Part shown: positions 1-9,898 of the stretch, piece by piece | Layout: each line of letters opens with the position of its first letter | Numbering within the stretch: the stretch's first letter is position 1 | Assembly (NCBI RefSeq): GCF_011745365.1 | Contig: NW_024468917.1 | Span: 2,661,501-2,725,500 of the forward strand | Direction of reading: 5' to 3' | Source: Cryphonectria parasitica EP155 | Taxonomy: Eukaryota; Ascomycota; Sordariomycetes; Diaporthales; Cryphonectriaceae | DNA: 64,000 nucleotides | Position numbers and translations under genes: made by a program | Notes under the pieces: generated by a model | The model's database searches: none | Seen by the model: the letters and a program-made list of their open reading frames with translations, nothing else | Told to the model about the DNA's origin: nothing

Positions 1-1902
1 CACATATCGACCATGGCAAGAGCACGCTCAGTGACAGGTTACTGGAGATTACGGGAACCATCTCGGCGAGTGACGAAAACAAACAGATTCTTGTATGATG
101 CTTTCCCCTTTTCCGTCATACTACTCTGTTGAGAGGGACAGTATGAAGTCTCGAGGAAAGCTTCCCGGTGCTAATGATATCTTTCTTGTCTTGCTGGCGT
201 CCAGGATAAACTCGATGTCGAGCGTGAACGAGGTATCACCGTGAAGGCGCAAACATGCACCATGATTTACAAGTACAAGGGCGAGGACTATCTACTCCAC
301 CTGGTCGACACGCCGGGCCACGTCGACTTCCGTGCCGAGGTGACGCGGTCGTACGCCTCGTGTGGCGGGGCTCTGCTGTTGGTCGATGCGTCGCAGGGCA
401 TCCAGGCGCAGACCGTTGCCAATTTCTACACGGCCTTTGCACAGGAGCTTACCATGATCCCCGTCGTCAACAAGATCGACCTCCCCACGGCGGACGTCGA
501 GAGGGCCATCGAGCAGCTCCAGGAGACGTTTGAGCTAGGCGTCGAGGGGCACGAGGGCGGCAGGCCGGTGCTGGTCAGCGCCAAGTCCGGCAAGAATGTC
601 GAGGCTCTCCTGCCCGCTGTCATTGAGCGTATTCCGGCGCCCAAGGGGGAAGATAGCAAGCCGTTGCGGCTACTGCTTGTCGACTCGTGGTATGACACGT
701 TCCGAGGGGTTATTCTGCTCGTGAGGCTGTTTGATGGGATTATCAAGGCTGGTGATCCCATCATCTCGCTTGCTACGGGCAAAAAATACACCGTGGGCGA
801 GGTGGGCATCCAGTATCCCCACCCGGTACCACAGTCCGTGCTGCGGGCAGGCCAGGTCGGATATATCCTCATGAACCCCGGCATGAAGAGGATACAGGAC
901 GCCAAGATTGGGGACACGTTCACGACGCAGGGCAACGAGGACACGGTCGAGATGTATCCTGGCTTCGAGGAGCCGAAGCCCATGGTGTTTGTGGGGGCGT
1001 TCCCTACCGACCAGTCTGACTATACGAAGCTGTCGGAGAGCATCAGCCACCTCGTCCTCAACGACCGCAGCATTACCCTGCAAAAGGATCACTCGGAAGC
1101 CCTGGGCGCGGGCTGGCGTCTTGGGTTTCTGGGCAGTCTCCACTGCTCGGTCTTCCAGGATAGGCTGCGTCAGGAGCACGGCGCCAGCGTCATCATCACA
1201 GAGCCGTCGGTGCCCTCGCGGATTGTCTACACAGACGGCAAGGAGGAGATCATCACGAACCCGGCCGAGTTCCCGAGCGACGATAACCACAAGGCTCGTG
1301 CAGCTACGTTCTATGAGCCCTTTGTGCACGCGACCATCACGCTGCCGGAGGAATACCTCGGGCGCGTCATCGAGTTATGCGAGAGCAGCCGGGGCCAGCA
1401 GGTCAGCCTCGAGTTTTTCCACGCCACACAGGTCATCCTCAAGTACGACATCCCCTCGTCGGCGCTGGTGGACGACCTCTTTGGCAAGCTCAAGGGCGCG
1501 ACCAAGGGCTACGCGACGCTGGACTACGAGGACGCGGGGTGGCGGGAGAGCAAGCTGCAGAAGCTCCAGCTGCTGGTCAACAAGAAGCCGGTGGACGCCA
1601 TCTGCAGGGTGGTGCACGCCAGCCAGGTGGACCGGCTGGGCAGGCACTGGGCGGCCAAGTTCAAGGAACACGTGGACCGGCAGATGTTTGAGATTGTGAT
1701 CCAGGCGGCGGTGGGGCGGCGCATCATCGCAAGGGAGACGCTCAAGCCGTTCCGCAAGGACGTGCTGCAGAAGCTGCACGCGGCCGACATCACGAGGCGG
1801 AAGAAGCTGCTGGAGAAGCAGAAGGAGGGGAGGAAGAAGCTGAATGCCATCGGGAACGTGATCATCGACCAGTCCAGCTTCCAGAAATTTCTGACCAAGT
1901 AA
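1..1902 (+). CDS. GUF1: GUF1/LepA-type mitochondrial translation factor (EF4), 5' partial
   Basis: Membrane-associated GTPase of the mitochondrial matrix that acts on mitoribosomes (EF4/LepA family); the role is family knowledge. Two exons are visible: 3..92, encoding the G1 motif HIDHGKST, and 205..1902. The intron is 93..204, phase 0, donor GTATGA, acceptor CCAG, with a CTAATGAT branch-like site near 170. The second exon opens with [17 protein letters not shown] (G2 region), then VDTPGHVDF (G3), NKIDLPTA (G4) and VSAKSG (G5). The LepA-specific C-terminus is complete, with [20 protein letters not shown] and [16 protein letters not shown], ending in TAA at 1900-1902. About 595 residues are visible; the start and mitochondrial presequence lie left of the window. 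The GTG at 241 is an internal valine codon, not a start. Confidence 0.95.
93..204 (+). other. Spliceosomal intron in GUF1
   Basis: This 112-nt phase-0 intron has in-frame stops (GTA TGA at its start) and splits the switch I region (NKQIL / [12 protein letters not shown]). Removing it restores the conserved GTPase sequence. Confidence 0.9.
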
Positions 1903-2162
1903 GGTTCAGAAGGATTCAAGGAGGAGGTTCAGCATTGAGATCTCCGGTTTTAGATGTTCGGTTTGACATGTCTGCATCTGGAGCCCTGAGGCCCCATCCG
2001 ACACCGTAGCGTTACAACAACATAGAAGAGACAAGATAGAGAGAGGGTTTAGATGGGGAACGCCGCGACGAGCGACAAGGTTTACTAACTTTCTCGCCGA
2101 CATGCGGCCGTTCCCGTCCGTACGAAGATGTGGTTTGCAGCGCGATATACCAGCTCGGCATG

Positions 2163-2186
2163 CACACACACACACACACACACACA
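2163..2186. repeat. (CA)12 microsatellite
   Basis: Perfect dinucleotide tract in the GUF1 3' flank. Confidence 0.9.
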
Positions 2187-2788
2187 AGCAGTCTTGACCG
2201 TACTCGAGCAAGCAGGACATTGTCGGAAACGTGAGCGGAGATATGAGCGGGAAACATGAGTTGTCATCGGACACTCAATCTGGAGTGCGAGTTGAGGGGC
2301 ACAACAACCAAGACCATACCACTCGCAGGTTAAATCTGGGGCTCAGCCTTGGGAGGAGGGAGAGCTCTGGGCAAGTTTTGTCGTGTCGTTCCTCTGAGAA
2401 TGTGTCAGGGCAACTATGAACGAGAAAAAACCCCGTATACATACAATCGTTAGTATGTCCTAGCTTTGTCCAAAAACCTATTTACAGTGCACAGGGCCCA
2501 CCTCCACCCTATACCCCTACAGCATTGCCCACCGCCTATCCCGTGTACCCACATGTTCCGACCGTTGACCCTGGATCAAGCTCGAACGCCATCCGATTTC
2601 TGGCAGGTCGAAGCAACCACAAGCTGAAATCCTCCCCCGTGAACTGAGTCGCGGCATGTCACTCTCGGTAGGCGTCGCCGATATTACGACAAGGAGGGGT
2701 GGGGGGGGGGGGAGAGCGGGAGAGAGCGGGAGAGGGGAGAGGGGGGGCTTAGGGCCAAGACCAAGAAGGATACCAAGGAAAAAGAAGA

Positions 2789-2791
<3 letters not shown>

Positions 2792-2822
<31 letters not shown>
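2792..2822. repeat. (GA)n purine tract
   Basis: About 15 GA units inside a longer purine-rich block starting near 2690. Confidence 0.85.
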
Positions 2823-2825
<3 letters not shown>

Positions 2826-3518
2826 TAAAAAGGAAACAAAGACCCGCTTCTGGGACACCGGCTTGCTAAGCCGTGTGGCACCCTCTCTTCCCCCCCTTCC
2901 TCTTCACACAGAAAAAGTCGTACTGGTGGTGGAGATTTCAGTTGAGGTGGGTTGCACCATTTTCATGACGATAATGCTGCGGTGCCATTCCCAACGTCGT
3001 CTGCCGCCCGCACTACGCCGCCACATGGGAACCAGGATGGTTGAGAGAGGCTTGGTGTCCGAGATGGTAAGTTAGTCTTTTCTCTTTTCCTTGTTTTTTT
3101 CCCTTCTTCTTGCATCTCTCTTTTTTCCGTTTTTTTTTTTCTCCGGTAAGGAGACGAGGCGTTTTTTTTTTTTTTAATTTTAACTTTTACCATTTTTTTT
3201 TTCTCTTGCCGTTTTTGTTCGTCTCCGTTACACGCACGCACAACCTTTTCTCTCACTCTACTTGACTGCACACGTATGTGTATGTGTGTGAGTGAGAGAG
3301 ACAGAGCGAGTGTGTGTATGTGACTGACTCTTTTCAGATCAACATCGTCGTTTTTTCTTTGACCCTCAGAGGAGACAATTGGAACAGTTTAGCGAGATGA
3401 CCCAAGTGGCAACCCTTGCTGCAGGTCCAAACTTACTGTGGTAGAAGGATGAATGTATGTTACATACAGCAGCATGTTTTAGAGGTCATCGACAAAACAG
3501 TGGAACAGTGAGCAGATG

Positions 3519-3560
3519 TGTATCACTTTTTGTCTTTGCCCGTGGTGGAAAAGTGATACA
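3519..3560. repeat. 12-bp perfect inverted repeat with 18-bp loop
   Basis: TGTATCACTTTT at 3519-3530 is the exact reverse complement of AAAAGTGATACA at 3549-3560. The loop is 3531-3548. It lies about 0.9 kb upstream of the Zn2Cys6 gene. Confidence 0.8.
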
Positions 3561-4367
3561 TAGAAAGAGATACTGTGGTATGTGAGTGTTCGTGTGTGTG
3601 GCAACGAGTGGAGACTACCTGACTCTCTCACTCCTCAGACTACACACTTACTCGCTGCATAGTATGTACTGCGTTATCTCTTGCGCTTTGTCATACGCAG
3701 TCTCTATCTCTCTCATACACACACTTTATTTCTCACGATATGGCACTCTGACTAACCTACTGATCAGTCCCAAGTTCAGAACCCCTGAAACAAGGCACTG
3801 CTGCTCGTTTGTTCGTTACCTTGCCCGTCGCCTGGCAGGAGGCGCAGATGGGGGAAGCGTTCGTTTCGCATTCCAATGCATAACAAACCTTATTCAGACG
3901 CTAGGTCAAGGCTGGGGCTCAGCTGCGAAGCCTCCCCCCCGAGGATCACATCGATCGTCTTGGATCATTGGCGATGGGCACATCTGGAAGGCTGAGGCGC
4001 AATCTCGGGGATTCCTGGAGAAAAAAAAAGACGAAGAGACACGAGAAAGACAAAGACAAAAAAAGAAGAAGAAAAAAATCAAAACCTCGGCGCCATATCA
4101 CCATTCCATACACCGCAAGAAGGGAGGAAGAAGAAGAAGAAGAGAAAACCGAAAAAAAGCTTCTTTGTGCCCGACAACACCAACACTTTATTATAATTTG
4201 TATCCTCCGGGCGCACGCCCCTCGTGGCTGACTCGACCCTCCTCCTGCGGTCACCACTCACACCACTCAACACTACCACCACCACAACCACTCCTCATCC
4301 ATCAGTCATCTACCTATCCTTGATCTAAATATTCTTTTATTTTATTTTTTTTGTTGGTTTCTTCTTT

Positions 4368-4370
<3 letters not shown>

Positions 4371-4402
<32 letters not shown>
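4371..4402. repeat. (CT)16 tract just upstream of a start codon
   Basis: Perfect pyrimidine tract ending 21 nt before the ATG at 4424. CT-rich stretches just upstream of the transcription start are common in filamentous fungal promoters; here it may lie in the 5' leader. Confidence 0.85.
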
Positions 4403-4405
<3 letters not shown>

Positions 4406-4423
4406 TGAGGAGACTGGCACCCC

Positions 4424-6472
4424 ATGTCTCTACAACACCAACCACAACAACTTTCTCTTCCTCATCAACAACAACCACACCAACAGCAGCCACCAAGTTG
4501 TTGGACCTGCCGGGTGCGGCGCAAGAAATGTGATCGGACAAAACCAAGATGCAGCGCGTGTGCGGCGCTGGAGATCACATGCCACTACAGCGAGGCGAGG
4601 CCGGAATGGATGGACGGCGGAGAGAGGCAGGAGGAGATGGCCAAGGTGATCAAGGCCGAGGTCAGGCAGGGCTCCGAGGCACGCCGCGAGAGGCAGTACA
4701 TCCAGGTCCTGACGCTCCACGAGGACCGCGTCCGCATGGATGAGCCCGAGGAGAGGCCTGCACCGCAATCGCGCCCAAGCCTGCTGTCGCTGCACAATAA
4801 CAGCAGCAACAACTACACCAACAACAACAGCGCCCATCCCTCGTCCTCGTCCGAAGACCGTGACGACAAGAGCGACCTGGGCTTCCTCGACAACAACAGC
4901 AACCACAACATGCACCCTGCCACGGCGATGACCAGCAGCCACACACCAGACTCGAGCCCGCCGTCGTCCGCCACGGGCATCTCGCCCAGGCCTGTCTGTC
5001 CAGACTGCGTGGCCGATGGCTACGTGGGCCTGCCGCCGCTCTCCTCGGTGCACGCCCACGAGTTTACAGTGTGGAACCTGCTGGGCCTGGACAACGACAG
5101 GAACCGCTCGATGGCGGCCGACGTGGAGACGGACTTCACCATCACGTTCCTGGACTACGTGTTCCCCTTCATCTACCCCTTCTACCAGCCGTCGATCCTG
5201 GAGGGCGGGCGGAGCTGGCTGCTGGCGATGCTCCGAGGCAACACGGCCTTCTTCCACTCCGGGATGAGCCTCAGCGCCTACTTCTTTACGGTGATCCTGC
5301 GGGGCGGTGACCGCCACCAGGTGTGCTCGCAGCAGATCTGGAACAAGCTGGTGGCACACGTGGACACGGCGGTCAAGGCGATGCAACAGGACATGGAGGA
5401 CCTCAAGAGGGGCCAGGACGGCCGGTCCACCATCTTCCAGAAGGGCAAGACCATGGAGAGCATCATCCAGCTGCTCATCCTCGAGCACTCGATGGCCAGG
5501 ACCTCGGACTGGAACGTGCACCTGTCGGCCGCCATGGCCATCTTCCAGGAGATCTTTGACGAGTACGGCACAGACGAGACGGGCAAGCCCAACATGGTGC
5601 TGGCCGTGCAGGCGCTCAGCAGGCCGTCGTGGCAGAAGTTCATGGCAGAGCGCGTGGTGTGGCACTGCGACCAGGGCGCATTCCGCTTCTACACGGCCGT
5701 GCTCCTCTTCACAGACATCATCGCGAGCACGTGCCTGGAGGGCCCACCGCGGCTCCGAAAGTACCACAGCATCATGGTGAAGGAGGAGGAGGGCAGCCCG
5801 CCGTGCGAGAAGATCCGCATGGAGAACTTCTTTGGGTGCCAGGGCTGGGTGCTGATGACCATCGGCGACATCGCCCTCCTGGACGCGTGGAAGAAGGAGT
5901 CCAGGTCGCAGGGCAAGTTCCGGCCCGACGAGCTGCTGGAGCACGGCAGCCACCTCCACAGCCGCCTCCAGCAGGGGCTCGCCCGCCTCGACAGGGAGAG
6001 CCTCCGCCGGCGCATCCCCAACGACATCACCGCCGTGCTCAGGTCGTTCTACCGAGCCGACGGCCCGCAGATGCGCGCCGACGAGCAGGTCAACGTCACG
6101 CGCATCTGGGCCCTGGCCGCCACGGCCTACCTGGGCGTTGTGGTCACGGGCTGGGCCGCCGCGACCAAAGCCGCTGCCAGCAGTATCGCCGTGGCCATGC
6201 AGCTGCTGCACAGCATCTCGTCGCCGGCCGTGCTGCGGAGCCTGTCGTGGCCGTTTTTTGTGCTGGGGTGTCTGGCGACGCGGGAACAGGAGCAGTTGTT
6301 TACGCAGATGGCGAGCTGCATGGGGCCGCTGCTCGAGTTTGGCACCGTCGGGGAGGCCATGCGGATTATGAGGAGGGTGTGGGAGCTGCGAGACATGAAC
6401 GGCTTCGACATGGAGACTTGGGATATTGCTGCTTGTTCTAGGGTGTTTGGCACGCAGGTGCTGATGACTTGA
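4424..6472 (+). CDS. Zn2Cys6 (C6) transcription factor, ACR-2/DUF3468-like
   Basis: Putative nuclear DNA-binding regulator of 682 residues in one exon. After a Gln/His/Pro-rich leader comes a complete binuclear zinc cluster with cysteines at residues 26, 29, 36, 43, 46 and 53 (motif CWTCRVRRKKC). Next is a low-complexity Asn/Ser linker (about 110-185), then a long helical region (about 205-680), as in the fungal-specific transcription factor domain family that includes Neurospora ACR-2. The ATG at 4424 is chosen because the finger begins 25 codons later. The gene has no introns, unlike the second C6 gene at 12648. The divergent carboxylesterase at 6981-8978 is the nearest neighbour downstream; a regulatory link is only a guess. 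Target genes are unknown. Confidence 0.9.
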   Translation: MSLQHQPQQLSLPHQQQPHQQQPPSCWTCRVRRKKCDRTKPRCSACAALEITCHYSEARPEWMDGGERQEEMAKVIKAEVRQGSEARRERQYIQVLTLHEDRVRMDEPEERPAPQSRPSLLSLHNNSSNNYTNNNSAHPSSSSEDRDDKSDLGFLDNNSNHNMHPATAMTSSHTPDSSPPSSATGISPRPVCPDCVADGYVGLPPLSSVHAHEFTVWNLLGLDNDRNRSMAADVETDFTITFLDYVFPFIYPFYQPSILEGGRSWLLAMLRGNTAFFHSGMSLSAYFFTVILRGGDRHQVCSQQIWNKLVAHVDTAVKAMQQDMEDLKRGQDGRSTIFQKGKTMESIIQLLILEHSMARTSDWNVHLSAAMAIFQEIFDEYGTDETGKPNMVLAVQALSRPSWQKFMAERVVWHCDQGAFRFYTAVLLFTDIIASTCLEGPPRLRKYHSIMVKEEEGSPPCEKIRMENFFGCQGWVLMTIGDIALLDAWKKESRSQGKFRPDELLEHGSHLHSRLQQGLARLDRESLRRRIPNDITAVLRSFYRADGPQMRADEQVNVTRIWALAATAYLGVVVTGWAAATKAAASSIAVAMQLLHSISSPAVLRSLSWPFFVLGCLATREQEQLFTQMASCMGPLLEFGTVGEAMRIMRRVWELRDMNGFDMETWDIAACSRVFGTQVLMT

Positions 6473-6788
6473 AGGAGGGAGGGGTTCTTTTTTTTCCCCC
6501 CCCCCTCTCTTCCTTTTCTTTTCTCACCCTCTTTCAAATAACTTGGTTCCATGACGATGTACTATTCTATGAGAGAAAATGGTGCATCAGACAGGCCTTG
6601 GACCTTGTAGGGAAACGCCCAGATGCAGTGTCTCCATCCCTCCCTCCCAACCCCCCAACCTCAAAACTACAACAACCTTTTTGTTCTTTTTCTTTACCAC
6701 CGATGAAAGAAACAATTGAAACCGAGGAAGAAACCCCCAATGGAGGTTCCCTCATGTCATGTATTACTATGCTTTCAGGCATCATGAC

Positions 6789-6824
<36 letters not shown>

Positions 6825-6980
6825 ATGTGTGTGTGTGTGTATATGCCCAACCGATTTGTGTATAAGAGATTTTCAAATCTGTCTTTCTTCCCATTCTTGT
6901 AACAATTCATTTCATTATTATCATTATGAATTCACACATTGGATCATCAACTTCGCCTCCTACCTCCCCCTCTCTCTATC
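6473..6980. other. Convergent intergenic spacer with (AT)n/(GT)n tract
   Basis: The spacer separates the 3' ends of the Zn2Cys6 gene (+) and the esterase (-). It holds T/C runs at 6486-6530 and a compound (AT)9(GT)n tract at about 6789-6844. No gene seen. Confidence 0.7.
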
Positions 6981-8764
6981 TTACTGTCGAATATCTACCC
7001 CAATACCATACCAAAAGTCACACCTCTCCATCAGGTCCGACCCAGCAAGGTTCTCCATCCCCGTGCCTCCTCCGGTCGAGAACAACAGCCTCCCCTGGGC
7101 GGTGTCATTCCAGGGCACCCACTCGGCCGTCCCACGCAGGCGATACGTGTTGGGGTCCAACGTCCTGATAAACGAGGTCCAGTACCCCTGCACAACAGGC
7201 ACCGCGGGCGCGTTGATGCCGCCCGGGTAGTAACTCGCAGGCGAGGCGCCGTTGGTGTTCTCGGGCCCAAAGATGGCGTTCAGCTCGACGGTGTGCTCGA
7301 CGCCGTAGCCCTCGGCCTCCTGGGTGGGGTCCTGGACGTTCCAGCGGTAGGCCCAGGACTGGGGCACGCCGTACTCTGTATACTTGGACGAGATGTACAG
7401 GCCGGGGCACATGTAGCGCATCTCGCCGTAGACGTTGCTGACCTGGCGCCAGTAGCAGCCGGTGCTGGGGCAGGAGGTGTTGGGGTTGGGGTAGAGGGTG
7501 TTGGCGCGGCCCAGGTCGGCGAGGGAGACGTAGGGGAACTGGTTCTTGATGAACATGTTGCTCTCCTGCAGGGTGCTGGTGTTGGACGGGGTGAAGATGG
7601 TGCCGCCGTTGGTGTCGTCGCCAAAGATGACGGGGACCCGGATGAAGTCTCCCTTGGCAAAGGCCTCGTAGGTCACGTCGCGGATCAGGTCGTCGTCGAT
7701 GACAGGGTTGTACATGTACAGGGGCGGGGCGGCGGCGCCGGGAAACGGGATGTTGTAGTTTACATCCTGGATCTCGACGGCCGTCTTGGCCCGCAGGCAG
7801 GCCAGCGTGTGGCTGGCCCCTCCCACACACCCCAGCCGGATCGCCAGGTTGTCGTACTGCCACTGCGACTGGTCGACGGTGAAGACGGCCGCGAACGAGA
7901 CGGACTCGGCGGCGGCGGCGTGGAACAGCCCGTCGTCGCGGCCGCCGTACGCCATCAGGTGCAGGCTCACGCTCGCCGCGCCGGCCGAGTCGCCGCCCAG
8001 GACGACGTGGTCTGGGTCGCCGCCGAACTGGGCCACGTGCGCCTGCACCCAGCGCATCACCTTGCGCTGGTCAAAGAGGCCGTTGTTGGGCGGGATGGCG
8101 TCGCCGTCCGTGAGGAAGCCGTACGGCCCGACGCGGTAGTTGAAGGTGATGACGAGCATGTTGTTGCCGCTGGCGTTGATGAGCCCTGTGCCGTTCAGGT
8201 TGGGGTTGCTGTCGACGTTGAAGCCGCCGCCCTGGATGAAGAGGTAGACGGGGAGCTTGGACTTGGTGGTCGCGTTGCTGGGCGCGTAGACGTCGAGGTA
8301 TAGACAGTCCTCTGATGTGGCTGTGTTGTCGGATGGCACGTTTGTGCCGAGACAGTATGGGCCATGCTTAGATATTTGTTTGTAAGTCTTTGTGGTTTTG
8401 TCTCTGTTGGTCTTGGTGGTGATGATGTTTCTCTCCCCCCCTCCCTCTCTTTCTTTGATATTTCTGCTGGGCTAGAAGGAAGTAAACTACTTACCTGGTC
8501 TGCGATTTGTACAGTACTGTTAAACAGAGGATCCTGAGGACGAGCAAAACGGAGGTCCCCCAGAGGAGGCGCCGCGTACCGTATTCCAAGCCCTAATTCA
8601 CAGTCATATATATTCAGCCTTCAGAAATCCTGTATCTCTTCGCTGAGACTCTATGAGAAAATGAAAGAAATAACAGAGTTGGCCAAGAGTCGGTTTTCAA
8701 CTGGCCTGGTCTACATAACTAAGGAAGGGAAGAAGCAACAAGACCACTCCATACATTGTGTACG

Positions 8765-8811
<47 letters not shown>

Positions 8812-8978
8812 CCTTAAAAAAAAAACTTACATTGAGTAACGCCAGTTCCACGCTGCTCCGTGCCTACATAGGTCGAGTAGTTCAGGTTGACAGTAACGTC
8901 CACGGCCTCAACTTGTCGGCTGAGACAACCTATGAGACTTGCGAGGGCAAGCCCAACATAACCACGAAGTCTAACCAT
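6981..8978 (-). CDS. Secreted type-B carboxylesterase/lipase
   Basis: Serine hydrolase of the carboxylesterase type-B fold; substrate unknown. Three exons on the minus strand: 8978..8831, 8592..8495 and 8366..6981 (1632 nt, 543 aa). Introns are 8593-8830 (donor GTAAGT, phase 1) and 8367-8494 (donor GTAAGT, acceptor CTAAG, phase 0). Splicing produces the family signature TQWLGIRYAAPPLGDLRFA followed by HGPYCLGTN. Residues 1-25 form a likely signal peptide (hydrophobic GYVGLALASLIGCLS, ending VEA). The oxyanion segment is IQGGGF (about 126-131), the nucleophile is Ser209 in GGDSAGA, and the likely His is in GYGVEHTVELN. SEDCLYLDV is the second family motif. Length matches secreted fungal lipases/esterases (about 540-560 aa). 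The gene sits between two Zn2Cys6 regulators. Confidence 0.93.
8769..8808. repeat. (CA)20 microsatellite inside esterase intron 1
   Basis: A 40-bp perfect CA tract lies within the first intron of the carboxylesterase gene, about 20 nt from its donor site. Confidence 0.85.
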
Positions 8979-9867
8979 GATGAATTCTCTAGTGGAGAGC
9001 AGATAGAAGGAGGAGGAGAAGAACCAGGAAGAACAACGAGGGGAAGAAGAATCTCTTTTCTTTCTCCGCCAAGGTCCGAACCGGCGGTGTGCATGTGTAC
9101 CTTTCCCCTCTTCCCAGGAAGTTTACATTTAGCTATACTTGCTTTTGTGAGCACGGGCATGTGGCTAATGTACGGTACTTAGTGGACTTCTTAAGTATCC
9201 ACCGTCATCATCATATATTGCATACAATAGTGGTAAATTGGAACCTCCACATCCTCGGGGGATACAAGATCGTAATAATACCGAGGTATATACACATACG
9301 AGATCATAGCTCCTCTTGATGCATCTTGATTTGGCTTTTTTGGCTCTTTTTTTTTTAATAAAAAAATTCATTCTTACCCCTCTCTGTCTTCTCTGGTGAC
9401 CATCGTGGAGACGTGACCTGTTCTTGGTGAGGTGCTACTGCACGATCCCGAGGGTCTTGTTCCTCTATGGTGTAGTGGGGATGGGGGCATACATACAATA
9501 AACACAGAACAATGTCTCGATCTAGGTCTTTTTTTTTTTTTGCCCGTCATGTGGCCGGCAGACGTGCATACGTGCAGCCGCTGTGTGGGGGAGCGGGAAG
9601 AGCAGGTCAACAGATCAAGATTTGTCCTGCACCCCGGATCGGACCAGGCAATGGGGTGGGGAAGAAAATCCACTTGATCAGCAGTCATTCGTGCTCTGTG
9701 GGATACGGATCTCGGTACTAGATGTTTGTTGTCACGGTAGTGGTATGGCCCGAGTGTTGGTTGCATTGCAGGCATGTAGTCGTGCCCAATCTTACGCGTT
9801 GTAAAGGTTCTTAGGAGCCTTTTAGCCTGCCAATTTTGATTTGGATTGCTCCATATACTATGGATTT

Positions 9868-9898
<31 letters not shown>

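Larger units (their letters stand above)
1903..4423. other. Intergenic: GUF1 3' flank and long leader of the Zn2Cys6 gene
   Basis: I see no convincing gene. Contents: a (CA)12 tract at 2163-2186, a G12 run and purine-only stretch at 2701-2830 including a (GA)n block, many T runs at 3090-3200, an inverted repeat at 3519-3560, and a (CT)16 tract at 4371-4402. Open frames here (for example 2656-3075 and 3586-4323) are low-complexity or lack any family resemblance. Most of 3600-4423 is probably promoter and 5' leader of the gene at 4424. Confidence 0.6.

Noticed and set aside
3586..4323. 245-codon plus-strand frame upstream of the Zn2Cys6 gene
   Set aside because: Lys/Arg- and Ser-rich low complexity driven by purine runs; no start context or homology signal. 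Probably leader DNA.
4430..6211. 593-codon open frame on the minus strand opposite the Zn2Cys6 gene
   Set aside because: It is the mirror of a GC3-rich real gene and has no family motif; the plus strand carries a full zinc cluster.
6939..8303. 454-codon open frame on the plus strand across the esterase
   Set aside because: Antisense to the esterase exon; Val/Gly/Asp-rich composition typical of a complementary-strand shadow.
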